DNA of 45,904 nucleotides from NCBI GenBank assembly GCA_001577025.1, contig LSCF01000004.1, forward strand, positions 1 through 45,904, written 5' to 3'. The notes beneath the pieces are model-generated. The model was not told where the DNA came from. It ran no database searches and saw nothing but the letters and a program-made list of their open reading frames with translations. The position numbers and the translations under genes are program-made. Within the stretch, counting starts at the first letter, position 1; each line of letters opens with the position of its first letter. Positions 16,786 through 25,727 of the stretch are shown piece by piece. The stretch comes from Fidelibacterota bacterium TCS55. GTDB taxonomy: Bacteria > Fidelibacterota > Marinisomatia > Marinisomatales > TCS55.

Positions 16786-17553
16786 ATCTCAATTCACCCC
16801 ACAGCATTAATCTCTCCTCAGGCCAAATTGGGCCAAAATGTATCTGTCGGCCCATATACCATCATCGAAGATGGGGTGACGATTGGTGATGGTACATCTA
16901 TTGGAAATCATAATACCATTTGCAGGGGGACGACCATTGGTGCCAATTGTACCATTTTTCATAACACCTCTCTGGGTGAAGCACCTCAAGATTTAAAATA
17001 TGGAGGAGAAGAAACACTTACATTTATTGGCGATAATGTTTTAATTCGTGAGTCAGTAACCATCAATAGGGGCACTGTTGCCTATGGCAAAACTGTGGTG
17101 GGGAATAATGTGCTTCTCATGGCCTGCGCCCATGTGGCGCATGATTGTACTGTGGGTGACAACACGATTATGGCCAATTTGGCCACCTTGGGTGGGCATG
17201 TTGAATTGGGTGAATGGGTAAACCTAGGGGGCGCTGTTATGGTACATCAGTTTACAAAAATCGGATCCCATTCATTTATTGGCGGGGGATTTCGCGCTGT
17301 TCAAGACGTGCCACCGTTTATTATTGCTGCAGGCGAACCGATTCGTTTTGGTGGTATTAATAAAATTGGATTAGAGCGTAGAGGATTTTCAGATGAGGCC
17401 AGAGCAGAAATTAAAAAGGCATACCGAACTTATTTTTTATCCAAACTAACCCGGACGGATGCTTTAAAAAAAATCAAATCTGAAATGTCAGGATCAGATC
17501 ACATTAATACGATTGTTGATTTTATAGAATCCAGTGAGCGCGGTATTATTTAA
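16786..17553 (+). CDS. lpxA: UDP-N-acetylglucosamine acyltransferase LpxA
   Basis: LpxA performs the first acylation of lipid A synthesis. The left-handed beta helix is clear, the catalytic His lies in MACAHVAHDCTVGDN, and the C-terminal helical domain starts near EARAEIKKAYR. The start is a problem. The family N-terminus (ISIHPTALISPQAKLGQN) is encoded in frame from 16786, but no ATG, GTG or TTG precedes it before an in-frame TAA at 16747. The first standard start is TTG 16828, which would drop 14 residues, including the first coil. An AGGAG at 16772-16776 points to initiation at ATC 16786 or ATT 16792, as in infC-like rare starts. A base error is the other explanation. Confidence 0.9.
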   Translation: MSIHPTALISPQAKLGQNVSVGPYTIIEDGVTIGDGTSIGNHNTICRGTTIGANCTIFHNTSLGEAPQDLKYGGEETLTFIGDNVLIRESVTINRGTVAYGKTVVGNNVLLMACAHVAHDCTVGDNTIMANLATLGGHVELGEWVNLGGAVMVHQFTKIGSHSFIGGGFRAVQDVPPFIIAAGEPIRFGGINKIGLERRGFSDEARAEIKKAYRTYFLSKLTRTDALKKIKSEMSGSDHINTIVDFIESSERGII

Positions 17554-17577
17554 TACCATTTTTTCGGGGAGTTATTG

Positions 17578-18249
17578 ATGCGGCGCATTGTTATTTTATG
17601 TTTAGTTACACAAACCTTTGGGCAGTGGTCATCATTTTCACTGTCCGGGTTAAAACTTGGTGACAAAAAATCCGAACAATTATACCGCTATGGCGGCCTG
17701 ACCACAGCCCACCAATCCACAATAGAAATTCCCAATGAGAGACGAATTGCTTTAGGCGCTACTATGAATAAAGGATTTTCTAATTCAGGTATGATTCCAA
17801 TTATTCATGGAGAAATTAAAGTGTCATGGAATTTATCCCTTCGAGGAAGGGTAGCAAGTTATGGTGCCAGTGAAGGTGTTGTACAGTTGTATGGATGGGG
17901 GATGTCTCTTACACCGGGGAAGGAGGATGAACCATCTAAATGGATAGTGCTTTTAGATGCTGGCCGATTGAACGCTCACGACCAATTATATTTAACGGGG
18001 CTTCAATTTATGGGTAAGCGAATTGTGGAATGGAAAGGTATCCCCATCCAAATTGGATTGGGATTGAATAAAGTTGATGTTAATCCATTTGGGATTGCAG
18101 GAGAGGACTCTCCATCCAAAGTAAAATTGCAAACCAATTTTTTAAATGTGGGAACATCCTTTAATTTATTTGGGTTGAAGGCAATTCCTGAATTATGTAT
18201 TGGGGCAAATTATAATTTGATATCCATAAGCATTATGGACACATTTTAA
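17578..18249 (+). CDS. Exported protein of unknown function, beta-rich
   Basis: The 223-residue protein has a signal peptide (MRRIVILCLVTQTFGQ) and a body of alternating hydrophobic strands (WNLSLRGRVASYG, IPIQIGLGLNKVDV, LQTNFLNVGTSFNLFG). This suggests a small outer-membrane barrel or periplasmic beta protein. I recognise no family. ATG 17578 is preferred, with GGGGAG 6 bases upstream; a TTG directly before it is also in frame. It sits between lpxA and dxr, where other Gram-negatives often carry lpxB or lpxI. It does not resemble either. Confidence 0.65.
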   Translation: MRRIVILCLVTQTFGQWSSFSLSGLKLGDKKSEQLYRYGGLTTAHQSTIEIPNERRIALGATMNKGFSNSGMIPIIHGEIKVSWNLSLRGRVASYGASEGVVQLYGWGMSLTPGKEDEPSKWIVLLDAGRLNAHDQLYLTGLQFMGKRIVEWKGIPIQIGLGLNKVDVNPFGIAGEDSPSKVKLQTNFLNVGTSFNLFGLKAIPELCIGANYNLISISIMDTF

Positions 18250-18251
18250 TT

Positions 18252-19403
18252 ATGAAGAAAATATCCATTCTAGGTTCTACTGGATCAATCGGTGTGAATG
18301 CACTGAATGTAATTGACAATTTGAATGACGCATTTGATGTGGCCGTGCTTAGTGCAAACAAAAATGGTCATCTTTTGGTTGAGCAGGCGAAGAAGTATCG
18401 TCCCGATGCTGTGGCAGTTATTGATAATGAAGCAGCGGATTTTGTTCGATCCGAATTAAAGCACAATAAGATCACAGTCTTTCAAGGCCGTGAAGGATTA
18501 TTAGAATTAGCCAGTCGCAATGATGTTGATATTATGCTAAATGGGTTGGTAGGCTCCTCTGGTATGGCGCCCACAATTAATGCGGTGCAGGCAGGTGTGG
18601 ATGTGGCGTTGAGCAACAAAGAGAGCTTGGTCATGGCCGGAGATATTATCGAACAGGAGAAAGAAATTTCTGGTTCAAGAATCTTACCAGTGGATAGCGA
18701 ACATTCTGCCATTTGGCAATGCCTAGTCGGTGAAAATATGGATGAGGTTGATCGAATCATTCTTACAGGAAGCGGTGGTCCATTTCGTACTCGGGATATT
18801 GATACATTTAATCAAATCATCCCTGCCCATGCATTAAAACACCCCAATTGGGATATGGGTCGCAAGATTACCATTGATTCAGCCACAATGATGAATAAGG
18901 GGCTTGAAGTTATCGAAACCCGTTGGCTATTTGGGGTGGATGCTGATAATATTCAGATTGTTGTGCATCCCCAATCCATTATTCATTCTATGGTAGAATT
19001 CAAGGATAAATCAGTAAAAGCCCAAATGGGTGTCCCGGATATGAAAATACCGATTCAATATGCATTGACCTATCCACAGCATGCACCTGCCAGTTGGGAT
19101 GCATTAAATTTAGTGGATGTGGGAATGCTCACATTTGAATCTCCGGATATGAATCGATTTCCTTGTATAGAACTGGCTTATGAAGCGTTGAAGAAAAAAG
19201 GTACGATGACGGCCGTATTAAATGTGGCCAATGAGCAGGCTGTGTACCGATTTCTAAAAGAAGAGATCGGGTTTATGGATATTCCAGCGATTATAGAAAA
19301 AGCCTGCGCACAGCATGATTGGGTTTCGCACCCTACATTAACAGATCTTTTTGAACTGGAGGCATGGGCAACACGATTTGTACATGCCTATCCAATTAAA
19401 TAA
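18252..19403 (+). CDS. dxr: 1-deoxy-D-xylulose 5-phosphate reductoisomerase
   Basis: Dxr makes 2-C-methyl-D-erythritol 4-phosphate, the committed step of the MEP isoprenoid pathway, which feeds the upstream uppS product. Visible motifs are the NADPH site ILGSTGSIGVNAL, ALSNKESLVMAG, metal- and substrate-binding PVDSEHSAIWQC, GSGGPFR, and HPNWDMGRKITIDSATMMNK. The catalytic-loop region is VHPQSIIHSMVEF. The length of 383 is normal. It starts two bases after the preceding stop and lies 16 bases before rseP, the common dxr-rseP pairing. Confidence 0.97.
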   Translation: MKKISILGSTGSIGVNALNVIDNLNDAFDVAVLSANKNGHLLVEQAKKYRPDAVAVIDNEAADFVRSELKHNKITVFQGREGLLELASRNDVDIMLNGLVGSSGMAPTINAVQAGVDVALSNKESLVMAGDIIEQEKEISGSRILPVDSEHSAIWQCLVGENMDEVDRIILTGSGGPFRTRDIDTFNQIIPAHALKHPNWDMGRKITIDSATMMNKGLEVIETRWLFGVDADNIQIVVHPQSIIHSMVEFKDKSVKAQMGVPDMKIPIQYALTYPQHAPASWDALNLVDVGMLTFESPDMNRFPCIELAYEALKKKGTMTAVLNVANEQAVYRFLKEEIGFMDIPAIIEKACAQHDWVSHPTLTDLFELEAWATRFVHAYPIK

Positions 19404-19419
19404 TAATAAATGATATAAT

Positions 19420-20589
19420 ATGACTACATTAATTGCAACCATCATCCTTTTGGGTGTATTGATATTTATTCATGAATTGGGCCATTATTTGGCCGCCAGA
19501 TCCATTGGAGTAAGAGTAGAACGTTTTTCTGTTGGTTATCCCCCGAGGCTCATGACTTTTACATCTATTCCTGACGGATGGGAATTCCGGTTTTATTTCT
19601 ATCGTAGAAATGAAGAAGGCAAAATTGAATGGGCCCCTTTTTATTCTAAAACCATTTCGCTATCGGGCAGAAAAGGGACAGGCACTGAATACTGTTTTGC
19701 CGTAATTCCATTTGGGGGATATGTAAAAGTTGCCGGTGTAATCGATGAAAGTATGGATACAAATATTGATCATAAACCCGACGAACTGATGAGCAAATCT
19801 AAATGGAAGCAAATCTGGTTTATGAGTGCCGGCGTCATCATGAATACCATATTGGCATTTATAATATTTACAGGACTTTCCAACCATACGGGCAAACCGG
19901 TTATATCTAAGGAGCCGGTTATTAATGAGCTTTTACCGGGACTGCCAGCAGAAATGGCGGGATTAAAAACAGGCGATGTCATTACTGCCATTGAAGGGGA
20001 AAGAATTAAGGAGTGGGATGACCTAACATCAGAAATTCATAAAAGACCCAATCAGCAAATTAGCCTTTCATATTCGAGAAATGGAGAAACTGGTACTGTG
20101 AAATTAGAAACCAGTTTTCAACTTAATCCTACAACTGGGGATACAGTGGGTGTGATTGGTGTATATCCCAACTATGAATATGAACCGGTATCATTTTTTG
20201 AGAGTATGAAAATGGGTGCCAATGCCACCGCTAGAGGATTTGGAATGATTATTCTTTCTGTTCGGATGCTTACTTCTGGACAGGCATCAATCAAGGAGTT
20301 AGGCGGACCAATCCTGATTGCCCAATTGGCGGGTGAAACGGCGAAAGCAGGTTGGATACCCTTTTTATCGCTAATGGCTTTAATCAGCTGTAACCTTGCA
20401 TTCTTAAATGTATTACCCATCCCTGGATTGGATGGCGGTCATATATTTATTACAGTTATTGAAGGAATAATCCGGCGACCTCTTACAATAAGAATGCGGA
20501 TGGCAATTCAGCAAATTGGCATGGTGTTGCTGCTTATGCTCATGATTACCGTTATCGTAAATGATGTAGGGAGATTGTTCGGAAATTAA
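19420..20589 (+). CDS. rseP: RseP-type site-2 intramembrane metalloprotease
   Basis: The 389-residue polytopic zinc protease has the active-site HELGH in helix 1 (FIHELGHYLAARSIGV), a periplasmic PDZ domain around residues 165-235 (GLPAEMAGLKTGDVITAIEG), and the C-terminal NVLPIPGLDGGH motif giving the third zinc ligand. The family cleaves transmembrane anti-sigma factors and signal-peptide remnants during envelope stress. An extra charged insert (residues 45-85, FYRRNEEGKIEWAPF) lies before the GGYVKVAG element. It ends the plus-strand envelope block and is convergent with the DUF3108 gene. Confidence 0.95.
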   Translation: MTTLIATIILLGVLIFIHELGHYLAARSIGVRVERFSVGYPPRLMTFTSIPDGWEFRFYFYRRNEEGKIEWAPFYSKTISLSGRKGTGTEYCFAVIPFGGYVKVAGVIDESMDTNIDHKPDELMSKSKWKQIWFMSAGVIMNTILAFIIFTGLSNHTGKPVISKEPVINELLPGLPAEMAGLKTGDVITAIEGERIKEWDDLTSEIHKRPNQQISLSYSRNGETGTVKLETSFQLNPTTGDTVGVIGVYPNYEYEPVSFFESMKMGANATARGFGMIILSVRMLTSGQASIKELGGPILIAQLAGETAKAGWIPFLSLMALISCNLAFLNVLPIPGLDGGHIFITVIEGIIRRPLTIRMRMAIQQIGMVLLLMLMITVIVNDVGRLFGN

Positions 20590-20629
20590 AAATATTGCAT
20601 GAATGGGGCATACCTTACCCCAGCGAGTA

Positions 20630-21334
20630 CTAACTAACTTTTTTCAATAATAAGGTCATGGATCCAAATTTCATTTTAATTTGGATTTTCACCGGTAAAC
20701 GGCGCTCATCATCACTGATCCATATTTGCATATCACCTTGGTTTTTAAATAAGTTTTTTCCTTCTCGAAAAGGTCGAACCACCTTACACAACATGGTACC
20801 CAGTGGTGTTCTAACGGTTTCTTTCCCTGTCATTTGCATATTATAGTGAACGATTCGCCTGCCTTCATACGAAGAAAATGACATAACTTTATTTTCAATA
20901 AGAGGAATGGTTCTTAAATAATAAAACATTGAAAAAGAATCTCTGGCCTTGAAATCAATTTCAACTTCTTTAGTTTCTGTTTTTGCAATGGATTGATCAT
21001 AATCAAATTTCACATCAATTTTCTTATGATAAGATCCCTCATTAATGTCTTTTTTCAATCGATGGGTAAACAACTCACTTTTATCCATCCATATATCAAT
21101 CCGGTCTCGGATTTTGAACAGTTGATCGGCCAATCCACGCGTGCGTGCTGAAAAATAAACATGGTATGCTTCGATATTATTTATGGATTCAATTGCAGTT
21201 ACATTTAATTCTGCAACACCAACGGGCACCATATTGAATTCGGCAGAATATTTTAATGATTCGCCAACTTTAAAGGGGACATCTTCTGCCATGGTTAGAG
21301 AAAAAAGCAGAATGATTGTATTAATAATTTTCAC
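20630..21334 (-). CDS. DUF3108 family exported protein
   Basis: The 234-residue protein has a signal peptide (MKIINTIILLFSLTMAED) and the DUF3108 pattern: FKVGESLKYSAEFNMVPVGV at the start, the Phe-Ser-Met-Phe-Tyr-Tyr-Leu-Arg block near residue 135, and GDMQIWISDDERRLPVKIQ at the end. This family is probably periplasmic or outer-membrane associated and its role is unknown. The ATG overlaps the stop of the upstream sua5/tsaC gene in an ATGA, so translation is coupled. Confidence 0.85.
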   Translation of the reverse strand: MKIINTIILLFSLTMAEDVPFKVGESLKYSAEFNMVPVGVAELNVTAIESINNIEAYHVYFSARTRGLADQLFKIRDRIDIWMDKSELFTHRLKKDINEGSYHKKIDVKFDYDQSIAKTETKEVEIDFKARDSFSMFYYLRTIPLIENKVMSFSSYEGRRIVHYNMQMTGKETVRTPLGTMLCKVVRPFREGKNLFKNQGDMQIWISDDERRLPVKIQIKMKFGSMTLLLKKVS

Positions 21335-21918
21335 TGTCGAATGACCTTTAATTTTGATTTTTCAAGTTTATAAATTGTTGAGCCAGTAGATTCGGGCAGT
21401 TCACCATCATCAATTAATAAATCAAATGCTTCTCCAAATTCATCTACAATTTCATTGGGGTTATTCAATGCCGGTTTCCCATGTTGGTTTACAGATGTGG
21501 TGGTAATAGGGAATCCCAATTTATCACATAAATCCGGTCCAAAAGAATGGGCAGGAATTCGGATGCCCAGCGTACCATCTCCCCCCATTATGCTGGGGTG
21601 AACAATACCTTCTCTTACGGGAAGAATAATAGTGGTGGACCCCCGTAAAAATTTTTTGACCATTTCCCAATCTTCATATGAAATGTCCGTCCATGACAAT
21701 ACCGTACTGGCATTGGGTGCAATTACACTCATGGGTGATACTCGCCCTTTAATTTGGTTTAATCTGTCAATGGCAGATGCATTTCTTGCATCCACGCCAA
21801 AACCATAAAGTGTATCGGTGGGATATACAATAACACCCCCATATAAAATGGCATTGCCGGCCGCTTGGATGACATGATCTGATTGAGCAGATATTCGATT
21901 AGGTGATCCCTGATTCAT
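21331..21918 (-). CDS. tsaC: Threonylcarbamoyl-AMP synthase (Sua5/YciO/YrdC family)
   Basis: The enzyme makes threonylcarbamoyl-AMP from Thr, bicarbonate and ATP for the t6A37 modification of tRNAs decoding ANN codons. The YrdC fold is visible: GGVIVYPTDTLYGFGVDARN, then RLNQIKGR, MSVIAPN, GTLGIRIPAH and TTSVNQHGKPALNN. There is no Sua5 C-terminal domain, so it is the short TsaC-like form. The start at 21918 is chosen because its ATG overlaps the preceding stop as ATGA; an ATG at 21939 would add seven residues. It is coupled to the DUF3108 gene in the same way. Confidence 0.93.
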   Translation of the reverse strand: MNQGSPNRISAQSDHVIQAAGNAILYGGVIVYPTDTLYGFGVDARNASAIDRLNQIKGRVSPMSVIAPNASTVLSWTDISYEDWEMVKKFLRGSTTIILPVREGIVHPSIMGGDGTLGIRIPAHSFGPDLCDKLGFPITTTSVNQHGKPALNNPNEIVDEFGEAFDLLIDDGELPESTGSTIYKLEKSKLKVIRQ

Positions 21919-22811
21919 GCGGGCAATTGGGTTTTCCATTTTTGATGAAACCAGAAAAAATGATCAGGATATTCTCTGACTTTTGCCTCAAGCAAGGTCG
22001 TATAGGATTGGGTGATAGATTCAATGGATGCTTCGCCATTGACTTCTACTTTAGAAAAAGAAATAGAAATAGAACCATCTGCTTCCCGATTGCACACCGA
22101 AAAGACCATTGGTGAACCAGTTCGCATGTGAAATATAGCCGTCCCTTTTGGTGTTGAAGCCGGATGTCCGAAGAATTTTACAAATACACCTTTCCGCTTT
22201 GCATCTTGATCACTGGCTAAAATCACCATTTTATTTTCTTCAAACAGTTTATATATATTATCGAGAGAGGATTTTCTATAAATCTGCTGCAATCCATAGG
22301 CTTCGCGCTTTTCTATAAAAAATCGATCTGCACCACGGTTTCCTTGCCGTTGGATGATTCCCCATAATGGATATCCATTATGGCCTAACCATGCGCCCCA
22401 AAGTTCCCATAGGCCAAAATGACCTGTGATAAGGATGACCCCTTTCCCTTCTTTTAAAGCATTGTCTAAAACATGTTGATTTTCAATATTAAAATTGAAG
22501 GATTGCATTGAGTGAGGTAGAGCCAATAATTCCGTAAAATTGGCGCAAACCGTTCGATAGGTAGATTTAAGAGTATTTGAAATCCATAAATCACTTTTTT
22601 CAGAAAAAGCCCGCTTAATATTATTGAATGCTTCTTGCCTTCGGATGGGAATACGATTATGAGCGAAGGCTCCCAATCGGTTGGCTAACCGCATCCGTTT
22701 GGAAAGGGATTTCCGGCTAAGGTGTCGCGCCAGCATATTTAAAAAGCGATAAGTGAATTTTTCCTTTACAGTCATCACACTAGAAATTACTCCTTTTTGC
22801 GTTACCATCAT
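21915..22811 (-). CDS. Lysophospholipid/lipid A acyltransferase, LpxL/HtrB family
   Basis: The 298-residue inner-membrane acyltransferase has the HX4E motif in TGHFGLWELWGAW and the downstream SDQDAKRKGVFVKFFGHPA element. GTAIFHMRTGSPMVFSV follows, a pattern shared by LpxL, LpxM and LpxP. The family adds secondary acyl chains to Kdo2-lipid A. The basic N-terminus with two arginine clusters (ARHLSRKSLSKRMRLANRLG) is also typical. With lpxD, lpxC and lpxA in the window it supports a lipid A-containing outer membrane. The exact acyl position is not predictable. It overlaps tsaC and is divergent from nfeD. Confidence 0.88.
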   Translation of the reverse strand: MMVTQKGVISSVMTVKEKFTYRFLNMLARHLSRKSLSKRMRLANRLGAFAHNRIPIRRQEAFNNIKRAFSEKSDLWISNTLKSTYRTVCANFTELLALPHSMQSFNFNIENQHVLDNALKEGKGVILITGHFGLWELWGAWLGHNGYPLWGIIQRQGNRGADRFFIEKREAYGLQQIYRKSSLDNIYKLFEENKMVILASDQDAKRKGVFVKFFGHPASTPKGTAIFHMRTGSPMVFSVCNREADGSISISFSKVEVNGEASIESITQSYTTLLEAKVREYPDHFFWFHQKWKTQLPA

Positions 22812-22846
22812 TGATTTTATCGAAGATAGCTGGTAAACTCAGGTGA

Positions 22847-24202
22847 ATGAAGAAGCACATTTTAACCGCCCTTATTTTCCTTTTTAACTTTGGTGTGTCT
22901 CAGGTGATATACAAAGTACCCATTCATGACACCATCGATTTAGGATTACCACCATTTATAGAACGGAGTATTGAAATGGCCGAAGCAGACAGTGCAGAGG
23001 CCATTATTTTTGATATCGATACATTTGGCGGTCGACTGGATGCAGCCACTCAAATTAAAGATGCCATTTTAAGTGCCAATATCCCTACCGTTGCATTTAT
23101 TAATCGAAGAGCCATTTCTGCAGGCGCCTTGATTTCTCTCTCTTGCGAAAAAATAGTTATGACAAGCGGCGGTACGATTGGTGCGGCCACTGCTGTAGAT
23201 ATTTCCGGGAAAAAAGGTACCGAAAAAGTTATCAGCTATATGCGGGAAGAAATGGCTGCCACCGCTGAAAGTCGGAATCGGAATGTGGATATTGCAAAAG
23301 GAATGGTGGACGAAGACCTTTCTTTTACACATTTATTCATTGACGGTGACTCGGTTGAAGTCAATGATTTGGAAGGCAGAAAAGAAGGGAAACTCATAAC
23401 ATTAACGACAGAATTGGCCATAAAATATCAAATGGCCGATGATGAACAGGAAACATTCGATGCCTTACTCGCATCCATGGATTTGCAGGATGCCACCATT
23501 AAAAACACCAAAGAGAACTGGTCCGAATCCATTGTTCGATTTTTAACGAATCCAGTCGTTGCGTCCCTACTCACTACATTTGGATTTTTGGGCATTTTGT
23601 TTGAGCTCCAAAGTCCGGGTTGGGGGATTCCCGGCTCAATCGGGTTGGTCTGCTTGGCTTTGTCATTGGGAGCATCATTTATAGCAAGACTCGCCACCAT
23701 GACGGATGTACTAATCATTTTAGCGGGGATTGCCCTCATAATAGTAGAAATTGCAGTGATCCCTGGTTTTGGGATTGCAGGGATTGGGGGGATAGCTTTA
23801 ATTCTTTGGGGTTTATATGCGCTTTTATTGCCCGATACGCCTGTTGGTCCAGAGATAGAAGCCATGGCTATGTGGGGATTTATCATCGGTATTATCGGCG
23901 GATTGATTGGGCTAGTCCTCTTATTTAAGCTTATGACCAAAACGGCCTTTTGGCAAAAGTTGACCGCTCCTGGTGTGGAGGGGGCTGAAGCAGGATATAG
24001 TTCATCCGTAGGATGGGAAACCCTAGTGGGATTAGAAGGGGAAACACTTTCAGACCTCCGTCCTTCAGGGTGGATAACAGTAGATGATCAACGCGTTTTT
24101 GTAGTGAGTGAAGGTGACTTCATCGAAAAAAATTGTAAAGTAAAAATCCTCTCGGTTGATGGGAATCGGGTGGTTGTAAAAAAACTTAACTCAAAGGAGT
24201 AA
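22847..24202 (+). CDS. nfeD: NfeD-family membrane serine protease (long form)
   Basis: The 451-residue protein has a signal peptide (MKKHILTALIFLFNFGVSQ), a ClpP-class serine protease domain (residues 20-200) with the nucleophile in NRRAISAGALISLSCEKI, and four to five membrane helices (about 235-370). A C-terminal OB-like NfeD domain follows from about 385 (LVGLEGETLSDLRPSGWITV). Long NfeD proteins work with flotillin- or stomatin-like partners, and here floA follows 3 bases later. The promoter should lie in the short divergent gap before 22847. Confidence 0.92.
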   Translation: MKKHILTALIFLFNFGVSQVIYKVPIHDTIDLGLPPFIERSIEMAEADSAEAIIFDIDTFGGRLDAATQIKDAILSANIPTVAFINRRAISAGALISLSCEKIVMTSGGTIGAATAVDISGKKGTEKVISYMREEMAATAESRNRNVDIAKGMVDEDLSFTHLFIDGDSVEVNDLEGRKEGKLITLTTELAIKYQMADDEQETFDALLASMDLQDATIKNTKENWSESIVRFLTNPVVASLLTTFGFLGILFELQSPGWGIPGSIGLVCLALSLGASFIARLATMTDVLIILAGIALIIVEIAVIPGFGIAGIGGIALILWGLYALLLPDTPVGPEIEAMAMWGFIIGIIGGLIGLVLLFKLMTKTAFWQKLTAPGVEGAEAGYSSSVGWETLVGLEGETLSDLRPSGWITVDDQRVFVVSEGDFIEKNCKVKILSVDGNRVVVKKLNSKE

Positions 24203-24205
24203 ATC

Positions 24206-25219
24206 ATGGATGTCATGGGAATAATCATGTTAGCATTGCTACTAATTTTTGTTTTTCTGTTATTTTATTTTGTCCCCATTGGGATGTGGATCCAAGGGAT
24301 GGTCAGTCTAGGCTTTGGTCGGATTACCATTATTGATCTCATCCGGATGCGATTGCGAAAAATAGCACCGCGGCTTATCGTGGATGGGGTAATCAATACA
24401 CACAAAGCTGGTTTGACCAATATAAAAACCGATATGTTAGAAACGCACTATCTCGCCGGGGGAAATGTACCGAATATAGTGATGGCCTTAATTGCTTCTG
24501 ATAAAGCGAATATTCCATTGCCATTTGAAACGGCAACGGCGATTGATCTAGCAGGACGAGATGTGAAATCAGCTGTGGAAACAAGCGTTTATCCTAAAGT
24601 CATTGATGCACCCAGAGATGGGTATCTTTCGGCCGTGGCCAAAGATGGAATTGAACTGAAGGCCCGGGCCCGAGTGACGGTTCGAACCAATATCCCTGGG
24701 CTTGTCGGTGGCGCCACGGATGATACCATCATTGCCCGTGTGGGTGAAGGTATTGTGAGTGCAATTGGTTCATCCGGCAATTATGGCGGTGTGTTAGAAA
24801 ATCCGGATAATATATCAAGAGCAGTATTAGAAAAGGGGTTAGATGCAGGAACGGCCTTTGAAATTTTATCCATTGATATCGCTGATTTGGATGTTGGTAA
24901 GAATGTGGGCGCTCAACTCCAGGCGGATCAAGCAGAGGCGGATCTTCGTGTAGCACAGGCACGGGCTGAAACACGGCGCGCCATGGCTGTGGCTGAAGAA
25001 CAGGAAATGAAAGCCCGGACTCAGGAAATGCAGGCTAAAGTGGTTGAATCTGAATCCCAAGTGCCTCTGGCCATGGCTCAGGCATTTCGCGAAGGTAAAC
25101 TGGGTGTTTTTGACTATGTGAATATGAGAAATATCCAAGCCGATACTGATATGCGTGAATCCATATCAGGTGGCTCAGAAAGTGAATCTGCATCTCCACC
25201 GGAGCGGGATAACGGCTAA
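24206..25219 (+). CDS. floA: Flotillin-like protein FloA
   Basis: The 337-residue protein has an N-terminal membrane hairpin ([21 protein letters not shown]), a SPFH/band-7 domain up to about residue 225 ([20 protein letters not shown]), and an Ala/Glu/Arg-rich coiled coil (residues 235-300). The pattern matches FloA, which organises membrane microdomains in bacteria. It is directly downstream of nfeD, the usual partner gene, and ends at the base before the next start, so the three genes form one operon. Confidence 0.95.
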   Translation: MDVMGIIMLALLLIFVFLLFYFVPIGMWIQGMVSLGFGRITIIDLIRMRLRKIAPRLIVDGVINTHKAGLTNIKTDMLETHYLAGGNVPNIVMALIASDKANIPLPFETATAIDLAGRDVKSAVETSVYPKVIDAPRDGYLSAVAKDGIELKARARVTVRTNIPGLVGGATDDTIIARVGEGIVSAIGSSGNYGGVLENPDNISRAVLEKGLDAGTAFEILSIDIADLDVGKNVGAQLQADQAEADLRVAQARAETRRAMAVAEEQEMKARTQEMQAKVVESESQVPLAMAQAFREGKLGVFDYVNMRNIQADTDMRESISGGSESESASPPERDNG

Positions 25220-25684
25220 ATGGAAGGGATCGGCTACTGGATCTTTTTAGCGGCAATGTACCTGCTGTCGGCGTTATTCAAAAAACGTCAACAGCAGGCA
25301 CCCGCTGAATCCGAATCTCCTTCTGAAAAGAAGTCAAACCCATTTGAGGCAGAATTTCTTCAAGATATGTTTGGCGATTTGAAGGAAATGGTTGGGATGG
25401 ATGAGGAAAAAGAAGAAGATGAACTTGAAGACTATGAATATGTTGTTGAAGAAGAAGCACCTGAACCGGTTCAGGTGCCTGAAGAACATGACCATGTGGT
25501 CTTTGAAGATCTTTCATTACTGAAAACGGAGCCCACTCACAAAGAATATGGTTATAGGGCAAATCATGAAGAAATAAATAAAGGAATTAGCCCATTATTC
25601 ACCCATATGGATGATCTAAAACGGGGGATTGTAATGAAAGAGGTATTAGATAAACCCCGGGCCTTAAGGCGAGGTATAAGATAA
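25220..25684 (+). CDS. Acidic single-pass membrane protein in the nfeD-floA operon
   Basis: The 154-residue protein has one N-terminal membrane helix (IGYWIFLAAMYLLSALF), then a basic KKRQQQ stop-transfer, then a very acidic disordered middle (residues 68-100, rich in Glu and Asp). It ends with a short conserved-looking tail, MKEVLDKPRALRRG. I do not recognise a family. Similar acidic proteins with a KPRALR-like end occur in FCB bacteria by my recollection. It begins at the base after the floA stop and is followed by a terminator, so it belongs to the microdomain operon. A role as a cytoplasmic adaptor is inference only. Confidence 0.7.
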   Translation: MEGIGYWIFLAAMYLLSALFKKRQQQAPAESESPSEKKSNPFEAEFLQDMFGDLKEMVGMDEEKEEDELEDYEYVVEEEAPEPVQVPEEHDHVVFEDLSLLKTEPTHKEYGYRANHEEINKGISPLFTHMDDLKRGIVMKEVLDKPRALRRGIR

Positions 25685-25691
25685 AGACAAT

Positions 25692-25727
25692 TTGAATTGA
25701 GTAATTTTTCTACTCAAGTCAATTTTT
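25692..25727 (+). terminator. Rho-independent terminator of the nfeD-floA operon
   Basis: Arms TTGAATTGAGTA (25692-25703) and TACTCAAGTCAA (25711-25722) pair except for one mismatch, with a 7-base loop and a following TTTTT. The right arm contains the stop of the convergent coaE gene. Confidence 0.65.

Noticed and set aside
20597-20625. TGGGG...CCCCA hairpin between rseP and the DUF3108 gene as a terminator
   Set aside because: Only five base pairs, a long loop and no T run on either side.
23428-23940. 170-codon antisense frame within nfeD
   Set aside because: Codon-position shadow of a clear membrane protease gene; the translation is low-complexity and has no start context.
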